This document shows positions 1-12,800 of a stretch of 64,000 nt of DNA, piece after piece. The stretch covers positions 8,117,001-8,181,000 of the forward strand of contig CATNEN010000001.1 of the NCBI GenBank assembly GCA_950097015.1, given 5' to 3'. Numbering within the stretch: the first letter of the stretch is position 1; the number at the start of each line of letters is the position of its first letter. The DNA is from Macrostomum hystrix. Its lineage: Eukaryota > Platyhelminthes > Macrostomidae. Under the pieces are notes generated by a model, which saw only the letters and a program-made list of their open reading frames with translations, was not told the origin of the DNA and did not search any database. A program made the translations under genes and the position numbers.

Positions 1-2524
1 GGCGACGACTGGAGAAAGCTTGGCAGAATGATGGTCGGCTGCCATCACTGCCACTTCATTCATTCTTAATGTTATGAATTTGTGTTCTGACTTCTGACTG
101 AGGACATATTGTTATCATTCTTTATCGTTATTGTTATGCTATTGCTCCCTATTTCGCTACTGCTGTTGACAGGGCAGGTCAAATACAGCAGTGAGCTGCT
201 ATCTTCAAGCTGGCAAAATAGCTCGCAGTTTTTACCAAATTGGTTGCTACTAGTGGCGGCTGTCTATGGAAAATTGCTGCGGCTGCGTCAGGCTGAGCCG
301 TGGCCAAATTGGTTGCAGTTTTTATCAAATAGAACGTAAAAAGGTATAATAGCATGTAGCTAAGTGGTCTAGGGTAATGTATCATCAACCGAACAACAAT
401 ATGCATTTTTTAACTTCAAACCTAAGCTACAGATTTTCTATTTAAGATATCATGATAAATCAAAAGCCAAGTTATAGAAAACTGTTTTGTCTTTCTAAAT
501 AGTATCTGCTTTTGCAATTTTGTCAAATAGAAAAATGTTTTCATGTTTTTCATCTAAAACCAAACAATTATTTTCATGTATCTTCAAACCAAACAGAGAA
601 TTTGATGTTCGGTTTTAAAATCTGAGTGAGTGGTTTAATCTTATTTTAAGGAGTGATCTATCATGAATTATATCATTTGAAAGGATTTTTCATGCTCTAT
701 AAATAACTACATTTATGGTAATTTAATTGGAAAGCAACCACAAACAATCTTAGTCTAAAGTACATGCTGAAAAAATGCTGTTAAAAAGTATGCTTTTGTG
801 ATAAAAATTTCTACTGAAAAATACATATCTTTCTTTCCTTTTAATGTTTCATTGCATGTCATGCCTTAGCTTGTAAATAATTTCATTGACATTCAAAATA
901 GTTGTTCTGTGAAATACAATAGCTTGTTTCTGTCTTGCACAAGACCAACGAAGGAGTCAAAATTCTTGTTCGGTTTTGAAGATACACTGTTCGGTTGATG
1001 ATACATTACCCTACTTGAATTATTTGTGATTCCTACCGAACTGAAAATATAATTTCAAAAGACTGAAATAATCATGAAACTAATTTTTTCCACCATCTTA
1101 GACGTTGACCTAGGCAATACTTCAACTTACGATTTTGTCGTTGCTCTCGCTGAGAAAGGTAAAATGTAAATATCAGAAATAATATTGAACAATGTGAACA
1201 CCAGCTGTTCAGACGGATGGATTCACAAAAAAACCGGAAAACGGGCATAGCATTTTTGGGAAACTACTGGTTAAAACAACGTAGTATAAAATTTGTGAGA
1301 AATTTAATTTAAAAACAGAAAAACGTACAATTAATCATAGTTTTCTCTTTAAAAAACTTCTTGAATATTTAACTTACCGCTTCTTTTGTTGAATTTTTGT
1401 GTATGCCCTAGCAATTATAACTTCCAATTCCTTTTCCATTTTAATTTGTAACCACCTCGGACGGAGAGCATGAAGCGTGACAGGAGGCTTAGCTTTTTGT
1501 AAATAGTTAAAAGAGTTAGTATAAAATACTTCAGAGAAATACTTCAGAGAAAAGCGTTTGTAAACTAGTTATTTTAAGTTAGAGAATTATTACAGGATTG
1601 TTTATGTTTGAGTTTTTTTCGGTAAAAATTGGTCCCGACTCCCTTTAAGTATAAATTGCTTCGATTGTCTCTTGCTTACTTAAAAATATGTATCGTTTGA
1701 AAAAAGTAACTTCACTGTTAAAACGTCCTGCTAAATTCACAGATTCTATATTACCTATATTATCTATATTCTATATTCTATAATCTAGATTAATTAGGTA
1801 ATATAGAATATGTGGCTAAATTCGAGTCTGTGAAGACTTATTTTAGTTTTTTCTATGGCCGTGGCTGTCAGTTTTTCGATATAAATTGTGGCCAAGTTAA
1901 AGAAACTAAGAGCGGCTGTAGCTGATGCAGTTCGGCTTATTTCAAGCGGTATCTTGAACAAAAACGTGCCAATAAGGAATCATAAAAAACTGCCTGTTTT
2001 TTTATTTATTTTATAATTTTTGTGTAACAAGCAAACGAAGTGTGTACTCGTGTTTTGGCACTCAAGCAACTTTCACAACCTTGCCTTTTCTGTCAGTTTA
2101 GATTATAAAGTCATAATATTCAAGCTATTCATCCAAATTTATAGACAATTTTGAATATGCGCAAAATAAAGCTTAGCTTATGTACTCCTAATGTGCGTTA
2201 TGTATACTATTCGATATGCTAATGGCATAAAATCAAAGCATTCTAAGTAGGTGAAAGATCTTTACGAGGTTTTGCGCCTTAAGTTTATTTTGAATCATTC
2301 TGATTTTCCCCAAAACAGTCATACTTTTAGCTACTGTGTAAAATTAACTTGAAGCTCTGCAATCACAGTAGATTTTTTCTTTTTTTCGAAAAACAGACAT
2401 GTAAATGCATTTAGAATCGGTTTTTTGTAGACAGTTGAAAATTATTTATACCGAAATAAGTTTCTGAAGTAGTAAACAAGCTTTCACGATCGCCAATGAA
2501 AAACTATATCCGATTGTTTTCAGT
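1..2524. other. Non-coding region upstream of the CCDC162-like gene
   Basis: AT-rich sequence without a supported gene; the short reading frames at 109-406 have no recognisable content. It contains the inverted-repeat element at 370-1013. A short hairpin-forming stretch lies near 1742-1815, where a 15-base arm starting ATTCTATATTACC recurs as its reverse complement. The sequence just before the start codon at 2525 reads gttttcag, a plausible splice acceptor, so an upstream untranslated exon is possible. No promoter element could be assigned. Confidence 0.6.
370..1013. mobile_element. Non-autonomous DNA transposon (MITE-like) with 26-bp terminal inverted repeats
   Basis: Positions 370-395 begin TAGGGTAATGTATCATCAAC and recur as an exact reverse complement at 988-1013. 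Both outer ends carry TA, which fits a TA target duplication of the Tc1/mariner type, but this is inference. The interior (about 590 bp) has no transposase frame. It holds degenerate internal copies of the terminal motif (TTCGGTTTT near 608 and 970). Confidence 0.75.
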
Positions 2525-3863
2525 ATGGAAGAATCTAGCGGTGAGGTCATCAAAGAATTAGAAGCCAGTTTGGCTAAGGATTTGCAAGATTTGAAAAATG
2601 AAATAGAAGAAAATGATTTGGTGCACGGACTGCCGCACAAGGGCATTAGGTGAGGATGCAGTTTTAATCTCTGAATTAACTGCTCTTTTTGTGGCTAACC
2701 GCAAAACATCCGCTTCATTCATCCACGATCAGTTCGATACCGATTCCGAAAGATGCCGAGTACTTCAGGCTGGAGCGCAGGCTGGCAGTTCAACGCCTGC
2801 TGCAGGTGGCCGACGTGAAGCCGCTGCCAATCCTGGCTGACGTCATGCGAGAGGAGAAGGACATCTGCTGCTCGCCTGAGTACAGCCACGAGAGCATTCT
2901 CCTTCTGTTGCACGATGTGAGGGAAATCATTGCGAACTTATGGAGGAACATTTGTCAAATGGGGTGGATAATTAGCCTTTTTAACAGTAGGACTACCAAG
3001 CCATTTTGCCGCCCGTTTTTATTCCAAGTGGGGAATTCCTAAAATCTATGGGTGGAAACGGATTGGTTGACAGACTAGGAAAGGGTGTCCTGTGGTTGAG
3101 ATGCACCTAATTTTTAGGCTTGATCAGTGAAATAAGAGAAATTCGCGTCAGGGTGTCCATAGGGTACATAGTTCCACCTGTTGTAGCCCTTGAAGGTCCA
3201 GCAGTCCGTCTAGATAAAGGTAGGTGACCACCGAAGACGGAGATGATGCAGGCACATTCGGGTGACATGCTGATAAATTTTGAAGGCCTGGCAAGGCCGC
3301 ACTGAGGCACAGTGCTAATTTGTGTATAGGGCAGCACAAAAATTGTCAGGGCTAGTAAAATCGACCATTTGTTGTTCTACTGTTACGTTGTGAGGTATTG
3401 ATAAACTTGGCGATAAACTGACAAAGTGGGGATAATTTTCCAATACACATGTGCTAAAATCTCACCACTGACCCTCCGCAGCACTTTATCAAGCGAATGC
3501 ACGAGCTAGCTAACTGTCGCTACGAGCACCTTCTGCGTTGGAGACGATTCCGAGAACACCTGGGCGTGCTGGAAAATCTACAGCCATATTTTAGTTCGCG
3601 CATGGAGTAAGTAAAGCTTGTTTTATCTAGAATTTGAAATGACGAAAACTGAATTCTCAATCCGACCGCTGACTTCTAGATTGCTGCTCAAACACTACGA
3701 AGATTACTCAAGTCGAGCTCAACGACTGGCATCTGTGTGCGAGTCGTTTTTCTACAAAAGCGACAACGCTGTCGAGGATATGAATCCTGACGACATTGTG
3801 CTCTACCTGCGCTGGCTGGTGTCTCACCTACAGTCTATAAGGCTTTATTCTCAGTTCCTTAAG
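2525..3863 (+). CDS. CCDC162: Exons 1-4 of the CCDC162-like gene: DUF4549-type N-terminal module
   Basis: Four exons encode residues 1-206. The conserved stretch runs from the KDLQDLKNEIEEND helix through SIPIPKDAEYFRLER, ILADVMREEKDICC and the helix HFIKRMHELANCRYEHLLRW. ATG 2525 is chosen because the encoded residues match the family N-terminus from the first helix onward. Junction codons are completed across the introns (AG+T for Ser, GA+A for Glu), which supports the exon borders. Confidence 0.8.
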
Positions 3864-6800
3864 GTGAGCTCTGAATGAAATTGGGAATAATAATAATACG
3901 ATACATATACCGCATTTATCCGCCGCCAGTGAGGAGGCAGGACTGCTCATTCTACTGGCTCCTGAGCACACACGCACACAGATACCGTATGCAGGCACAC
4001 GCTCACACAGGTGTGTACATCTGCCCTGACTTTCTCAACGTCAGGCAGTGTACACTGTCACTGTGCCTTGGAGATTGGCCCTCAAGAGCTTAAATTGCAC
4101 GACAAGCCCCCCAAACCTTCTCTCTGCGGCTGCACCCAAATAAATTTGGCCTCGCCGCGGAATCGAGCTCTCGGACATTGGTGCGAGAGGCAAACGCGTT
4201 AACCGCTCTGCCACCGACCCCATAATAATACGATGTGCATTCCATATTTATCCGCAGTCAGCGAGGAGGCAATTCTGCCCATTCCGCTGACTAGTACCGT
4301 ACGCATGCACACACTTAAACCTGCCCTGACTTTCTCATTCTCAAGAACGTATTTTGCACGACAAGCACCTGAGCCTTGTCCCCACGGTTGCATCCGGATT
4401 AAATGTGGCCTCAACCGCGTATTTGAGCTCTAGGACATTCTAGGACAAATTCACATTTTCTTCCAGGTAATTCAATGGACCCCGTACGCTCATCGTCACG
4501 ACGTCAGCAAAGAGCTGCCAGAGTACCTGACCCAGCCGAATCCTGACGGACCCCTCGAGGAGGACGGCGCCGCTGCTCATCCCGCGGCCAGCTCCGTGGT
4601 TCGTGTGGTGCAGGCCGCGCCAGCTGACCACGCCCTGCATGAGGTGCCGACTCCGCCGCCGATGATAGCGCCGAATGTGACAGCTCACAATCCTGTGTCG
4701 CAGAACCAGTTCACACTGGCTCTAGCCGCAGCCGCCACCCAGACGGTGTGGAATAGTAGCCTGCTGTCCCTGCCTTTGCACACCAATGAAGTTGACGACC
4801 TGAAGCCGCATTTGTTGGCTTATTGCGAGATCTACGCTATTGGAGCGGTGTGTATTTAGCGGTCTGCTTTGATTGGGCCCCATTATAGAAATAGGAATCA
4901 CACCTGGGCTGTACAAATCAAATCATTTCTTTAGGGTTGAGATTTTAACTCCCAGCCTCTCTTTAAAAAGCTCAAAGCTCTAACCCCATTTTTACAAGCT
5001 CCAGCTCAATTTATTGATTTAACTTCAAGCTTTAGCTTCATTCTTAACTTCTCGTCTCTTCAACTTCGTCTTTGGGTGGGTGAACATCGTAGATTTAAAG
5101 CCCGTCGAAGGGAGAGATAAGAGCCTACGACTAGCATGCGTACATTCAATGTACATCGATTGCAAGGAACAACACAGCTTTATCGGCCAATCGAGTTTCA
5201 TTTCATTTGATCTTGAATTATCAACAAATAAAGAAACCAACTGCAATTTGTATTTTAATTTTAATTTCAGAACGCAGAAACGCTTCAAAGTGCATCGGAC
5301 GAAATGGAGCTATTTGCCTGCGTCAATAGGAAATTTCGTCAGATTTTTTTTCAACAGGAAGTGCAGAGGACATTTAGAACCTATGATCACCGAGAGGTTT
5401 GTTTTTGAACAATTTCGATTTTTTATCTGACATATTTTTAGCTTTTCAATACAGGATTCGTAATTCAATTCCCCTGGAAGTCGAGTTTATCAATAAACGC
5501 CATTAATTTCCAGTTTCAACAGGAAGACGGAGTGTCTATTGACAAAAAGATTGCGAAATACAAGCCAAAGGTTGGCTTATGCACTCGTTCATGCATCTTG
5601 TTCTCTATTAAGACCGATTTCTCATTCAGTGATTTATCGAGTAGAAACTTATCTTCGATAGAAATTATGGAAATATTGTCCACAGTTAGATTTAGAAATG
5701 GAAAAATGTGTGCAAGGTAAAAGCATGTACTAGCAAGAAGTGTCTATTAGGTACAGTACTATTATTAATTTATATCTTCAATATGTTTAGCCACATTTGC
5801 ATATGCTCATGTATTTATAAATGCATGTTTCCTTAATTTTGATTCTATCTTAGTTTTATCAGCGCACATGCAATCACCGTGAGGGATTTTCTGACACTGA
5901 TTACATATCTGTACCTGTGTTTATACACTCGAAAATGTCTTGCATTTCTTCTAAACCTCTCGTTTAATAATCTTTAAAAAGGACTTACAATTTCCTACCT
6001 TCAATAATTATCTGTCTGACAGAAATTCTATCACCTTCTATGTCTATAATGGTGTTTCAAACAGCACGCTTATAAAATGCGAGTCATAGTGAATCATCTT
6101 CTAGAATAGCATTCACTTGTCTCTCATGACTGAATAAAAGTATGCTCGGTAAAAAGAAATCCCTTAGATAGAAATCCCCTGGATAGAAATCCCCTGGATA
6201 GAAATCCCCTGGATATAAATCCCCTGGATATAAATCCCCTGGATAGAAATCCCCTGGATAGAAATCCCCTGGATAGAAATCCCCTGGATAGAAATCCCCT
6301 GGATAGAAATCCCCTGGATAGAAATCCCCTGGATAGAAATCCCCTGGATAGAAATCCCCTGGATAGAAATCCCCTGGATAGAAATCCCCTGGATATAAAT
6401 CCCCTGGATAGAAATCCCCTGAATAGATATCCCCTGGATGGAAATCCCCTGGATAGAAATCCCCTACATAGAAATCCCCTAGATAGAAATCCCCTAGACA
6501 GAAATCCTTGGATAGAAATCCACTAAATAGAAATCCCCCGGACAAAAATCGATCAGATAATAAAACTGAATAGCAAGTCAAGCGCAATGTCTACTTGACT
6601 CCCCCATCCCACCCATGGATACCAGACTGACGTGGAGAAGTGGGGCCTCGACACGCCGAGTCACGCGTTGCGCAAGCCGGCCAACTGGTTGAAGTTCGCC
6701 AAACTGCAGCCGGAGCGAAGCGTCGCCACCGAGCAGACCATGACGGAGCTGCGCCGTCGAAAACAAGTCGACGAGCTGCTCCGCTCAGCCTGCCGTTTCG

Positions 6801-9800
6801 CCGGCGTCAGCGACCCGGAGCGGGTCCAGGACGTCCTGCGAAGCCACGCGTCGGCGGTGGCGAATCCGCCGCATCTGCACGGCACCGCGGTGGCTACCTA
6901 TGCCAGCGGAAAGAAGACGATTGACACTTGGAGAAAGATCTATTCCAATCCGCAGATATACGAGTCAGTGTCCGCGGCTTGATATTGTTGACCCTCTCAC
7001 TCCTTACCTGTCTCATCTTTCACTCTCTCACCTGTCTCATCTTTCACTCTCCCACCTGTCTCATCTTTCACTCTCTCACCTGTCTCATCTTTCACTCTCT
7101 CACCTGTCTCATCTTTCACTCTCCCACCTGTCTCATCTTTCACTCTCTCACCTGTCTCATCATTCACTCTCTCACATTTCTCATCTTTCATGCTTTCACC
7201 TGTCTCATCTTTCACTCTCTCACCTGTCTCATCATTCACTCTCTCACATTTCTCATCTTTCACTCTCTCACCTGTCTCATCTTTCACTCTCTCGCCTGTC
7301 TCATCTTTCACTCTCTCACATGTCTCATCTTTCACTCTCTCACCTGTCTCATCTTTCACTCTCCCACCTGTCTCATCTTTCACTCTCTCACCTGTCTCAT
7401 CATTCACTCTCTCACATTTCTCATCTTTCATGCTTTCACCTGTCTCATCTTTCACTCTCTCACCTGTCTCATCATTCACTCTCTCACATTTCTCATCTTT
7501 CACTCTCTCACCTGTCTCATCATTCACTCTCTCACATTTCTCATCTTTCACTCTCTCACCTGTCTCATCTTTCACTCTCTCGCCTGTCTCATCTTTCACT
7601 CTCTCACATGTCTCATCTTTCACTCTCTCACCTGTCTCATCTTTCACTCTCTCACCTGTCTCATCTTTCACTCTCTCGCCTGTCTCATCTTTCACTCTCT
7701 CACATTTCTCATCTTTCACTCTCTCGCCTGTCTCATCATTCACTCTCTCACATTTCTCATCTTTCACTCTCTCGCCTGTCTCATCTTTCACTCTCTCACA
7801 TGTCTCATCTTTCACTCTCTCACCTGTCTCATCTTTCACTCTCTCACCTGTCTCATCTTTCACTCCTCACCTTTCTCATCCTTCTCACTCCTCACATTTC
7901 TCATGTTTCTCTTTAATTGTTTCTATTCGTCTTTCGTTTTCAGTCTTCCCTGTTTGTCTCGTCTCATTTTCTTAGAGATCAGTTATTATCCCTAACTCTC
8001 TCCCACTTGTATTGGCTGGACACTCCCATGCCCTATATTCCCCCATCTCTCGCCATTCAACCAGCGAGTCAGTCAGCTTCCAGTCCACCGGCGAGGCCAG
8101 GAAAAAGAAGCGCAGAGAAAGCTTCGACTTCAACCAGACGATGCAGTCACTGGGCCTCAATGACGCCGACTCAATGAAGGACGACCCGGCCGGGGTTCAG
8201 GGCGCCTACCTGTCCTACCTGCACCTGCGCCATTTGAAGACGCGCGACCTGAAGCGCACCTGCCTGTCCTATCTGAACTATTTCCGCTCGGTTGAACGCA
8301 CCGTCACCATCAACGATCAGGGCGTCTTCGAGGAGGGCGGCTCCGAGGAGAGATCTCCGGTTGATCACCGGGTTGGCAACGAAGCCGAAGGCTATCAGGG
8401 GGGCTCGAATCCTCTGGGTTGCCATGACTACATGTATAGCACGCCTAAAGATCACAAGTGAGATTCTGCAAAAACCGCTTTGAGATAATTGAGAAAACTA
8501 AAGCAGTAAATTCAATAATCATAACTGATTGATAATCGCTAGTTAGTCCCTAGATAGATGATCCCCTAGATAGATGATCCCCTAGATAGATGATCCCCTA
8601 GATAGATGATCCCCTAGATAGATGATCCCCTAGATAGATGATCCCCTAGATAGATGATCCCCTAGATAGATGATCCCCTAGATAGATGATCCCCTAGATA
8701 GATGATCCCCTAGATAGATGATCCCCTAGATAGATGATCCCCTAGATAGATGATCCCCTAGATAGATGATCCCCTAGATAGATGATCCCCTAGATAGATG
8801 ATCCCCTAGATAGATGATCCCCTAGATAGATGATCCCCTAGATAGATGATCCCCTAGATAGATGATCCCCTAGATAGATGATCCCCTAGATAGATGATCC
8901 CCTAGATAGATGATCCCCTAGATAGATGATCCCCTAGATAGATGATCCCCTAGATAGATGATCCCCTAGATAGATGATCCCCTAGATAGATGATCCCCTA
9001 GATAGATGATCCCCTAGATAGATGATCCCCTAGATAGATGATCCCCTAGATAGATGATCCCCTAGATAGATGATCCCCTAGATAGATGATCAACTAGATA
9101 GATGATCAACTAGATAGATGATCCCCTAGATAGATGATCCCCTAGATAGATGATCAACTAGATAGATGATCAACTAGATATTTGAATCCTAGATAGATGA
9201 TCCCATATAGATAGATGATCCCCTAGATAGATGATCCCCTAGATAGATGATCAACTAGATATTTGAATCCTAGATAGATGATCCCATATAGATAGATGAT
9301 CCTCTAGATAGATGATCCCATATAGATAGATGATCCCCTAGATAGATGATCCCCTAGATAGATGATCCCCTAGATAGATGATCCCCTAGATAGATGATCC
9401 CCTAGATAGATGATCCCCTAGATAGATGATCAACTAGATAGATGATCAACTAGATAGATGATCCCCTAGATAGATGATCCCCTAGATAGATGATCAACTA
9501 GATAGATGATCAACTAGATATTTGAATCCTAGATAGATGATCCCATATAGATAGATGATCCCCTAGATAGATGATCCCCTAGATAGATGATCAACTAGAT
9601 ATTTGAATCCTAGATAGATGATCCCATATAGATAGATGATCCCCTAGATAGATGATCCCCTAGATAGATGATCCCCTAGATAGATGATCCCCGAGATATA
9701 TGATCCCCTAGATAGATAACCCCCAACATAGATGATCCCCTAGATAGATGATCAACTAGATATTTGAATCCTAGACAGATGATCCCCTAGATAGATGATC

Positions 9801-12800
9801 CCCTAGATAGATGATCCCCTAGATAGATAACCCCCAACATAGATAATCCCCTAGATGGATAATCCACTAGATCTGGATAATCCCCTAGATAGATTATACC
9901 CTAGATAGATGATCCTCTAGATGTACAATCTATTCATAACTACCATCAATTCGAAACGATATTTCTAAAAATTCATTAGTCCTGTCTCAAACTATCGATA
10001 ATCCGCAGATACAACGAAACGGACTTCATGCGTTTTCAAGACGTAGAAAATTTCGACGACTTCTACACTCACGAAGAGGGCCGAGTCCACGTGAGAGATC
10101 ACAGGGGCTACTATGTCGTCTACGATCAGGCTATGGACGACTTGAAGTGAGTGACCAACATATTCTTTGCGAATCCAAGAAAGTTTATGAAAGAGGCAGC
10201 GACAGAATGAATTCCTGTTAGACAGAATGAGTTTCTGTTAGACAGAATGAGCTCCTGTTAGACAGAATGTGTTTCTGTTAGACAGAATGAATTCCTGTTA
10301 GACAGAATGAGTTTCTGTTAGACAGAATGAGCTCCTGTTAGACAGAATGTGTTTCTGTTAGACAGAATGAATTCCTGTTAGACAGAATGAGTTTCTGTTA
10401 GACAGAATGAGCTCCTGTTAGACAGAATGAGTTTCTGTTAGACAGAATGAGCTCCTGTTAGACAGAACGAGCTCCTGTTAGACAGAATGAGTTTCTGTTA
10501 GACAGAATGAGTTTCTGTTAGACAGAATGAGTTTCTGTAAGACAGAATGAGTTTCTGTTAGACAGAATGAGTTTCTGTTAGACAGAATGAGCTCCTGTTA
10601 GACAGAATGAGCTCCTGTTAGACAGAATGACTTCCTGTTAGACAGAATGAGCTCCTGTTAGACATAATGAGCTCCTGTTAGACAGTGCAGCCGAACCTGC
10701 GCCGCCATCTCGCAGGGGCCTTGAAGAGGACATGCTTCTCGTGGCGTCCCACTACATCCAGAAGGACCGGGACGCCATGGAAAAGTTGGCAGCTCGCCGG
10801 GCCTCAAAGTCCACCGCAGGCGGCGGCGGCGGCGGCGAAGATGACAGCGGCGACTTCGCCATCGGAAAGTACGGTCACGCGGCTGTGGACAGATTCGCCG
10901 TTGTGTTGGACATTTGGAACCAGGAGGCGCAGTTTATGCAGAGCAAGAAGGTGCGGCGTCAAACTTCAGTGACAGCCTAATACAAACCTGTCATTAATCC
11001 CAACCTGTCAATCACCCCAACGTGTCATTAACCCCAACCTGTCATTAATCCCAACGTCTCAATAATCCTACCTCTCAATAATCCTTACCTCTCAATAATC
11101 CCTACCTCTCAATAATCCCTACCTCTCAATAATCCCTACCTATCGATAATCCTTACCTCTCAATAATCCCAACCTGCTATTAATCCTAACCTGTTTTTAA
11201 TCCATATCTGTTCATCCAGGCCCTAATCGACCTGTACATGGAGGCTTATCACAACACATTCGATCGGGACGAGAAGCGAAGCCTAGCCCAGGCTATGGTG
11301 TCCCTGATCCACCGGCGGCCCAGGTACGACTTCAGCGCCGCCTACTTTCTCACAACATATCGGCTGGAGTGCACCTCGATGCGCCTGCAGGCTTCGTTGG
11401 TGCAGAAATTTATGGAGCGACAAATCAGCCAGCAGAGAGACTATGTCAACAGGCTGAACAGGGACTCCGGTTCTCAGGGCTTGCCATTGGACTTTGTGGC
11501 CAAACAGCTGGTTTCTGTGCATACCGACCAGTGAGTATTGTCTAACTCGTGCTTACACGTCATAGTCGCGAGCTGGTCGCCTAAATAGGCCACGGTGAAG
11601 GGCGATGGGGAGAGAGAGAGAGAGATAGAGGGAGGAGCCAAACTCGCCAGCCAATCCGCGCGCAGGGCAGGGTAGGCCTGATTGCGAAACACAGAAGGCT
11701 GGATAGAACTGGGGGGCACGCTGCCCAGAGCTGATTGGATCACAAAAAGGGGGGTTGGGGCAGAGCCTCGCGGAAGGGCAGAAGGGCCAGCCAATCAGCT
11801 GCGGGCCCGGGGCACACACGAAAGAGTGGGGTGGTGCTCATGCCAGTTAGTTCCAATCCGGCTCGGTTGATCAGACAGAGGGCTGTTAAAAATTAACTAC
11901 AATGTTATGACGGTGTTTTATCTGATAATTAGGTGTTTGATCTGCTAGATCTACCTATTTATCTGTTTGATCAGGATGTTTGGCCTGTCTGAAAGGGTTT
12001 TTCTTAAACGTGTTCGATAGGTTTTATCACGTGTTTGATATTCTTTATCACCTGTTAGATAGAGGTGCTTACCTGTTAGATAGGGGTCCTCACCTGTTTG
12101 ATGGGGTATTCACCTGTTATATGCATTCGTTCACCAATTAGATATAGTCGCTCACCAGTTAGATATGGGTTTTCACCTGTTAGATATTGGAGTTCACCTG
12201 TTAGATATGGAAGTTCACTTGTTAGATATGGGTTTTCACCTGTTAAATATGGGAGTTCACCTGTTAGATAAGGTTATTCACCTGTTAGATATAAGGTTAT
12301 TCACCTGTTATATAAGGTTATTCTCCTGTTAGATAAGGTTATTCACCTGTTAGATAAGGTTATTCACCTGTTAGATACGGCTAGTAACCTGTGAGATGCG
12401 CATTTATTCTACTAATATTGTACTATTCGAACCTACAAACCTGTTCGATATTAATCGAAACTGTTATAACGATATGGAACCTGCAATCGCTGCCACCTCG
12501 CAGAGCCGCATCCAAGAGCCAGTACCTGTTGGAGTTTCACCCGTCGTTGTGCGTTGTTAGTCGCCTGCCCCGAGCATTCCAGCACGCCCTGACAGAATTG
12601 GTTAATCTGCACCAGGCCAAGACTAGCAACGAAGAGATTCAACTCGAGCGAAGCATGTTTGAAGTGCTGCACAGAGAGTGGGACAGCCTAGATTCCCTGG
12701 GAGCGTCCTACACGCAGCAGACAAAGAATAATGTGAGAACTGTTTTTCCTTATCAACAATGCATCTATAATTCCCGATCTCTTCAATAGTTCAGCACAAT

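Noticed and set aside
5514-5570. Rejecting exon 7 because of its weak gttggc donor
   Set aside because: Considered, but kept: the 57-nt exon is in phase, has a good acceptor and is coherent as FQQEDGVSIDKKIAKYKPK. Confidence in it is lower than for the other exons.
6084-6587. 167-codon minus-strand frame with YPGDF repeats
   Set aside because: 15-bp array in intron 7, flanked by real exons on the other strand.
6900-7995. Frames of 260-355 codons (SHLSHLSL-type and KDETGERV-type repeats)
   Set aside because: Products of the 24-bp intronic array; several frames on both strands are open at once.
10686-10691. Acceptor tgcag at 10690 for exon 11
   Set aside because: Joining there breaks the frame with exon 10 (phase 2). 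The acceptor at 10714-10715 restores Lys and continues into GLEEDMLLVAS.
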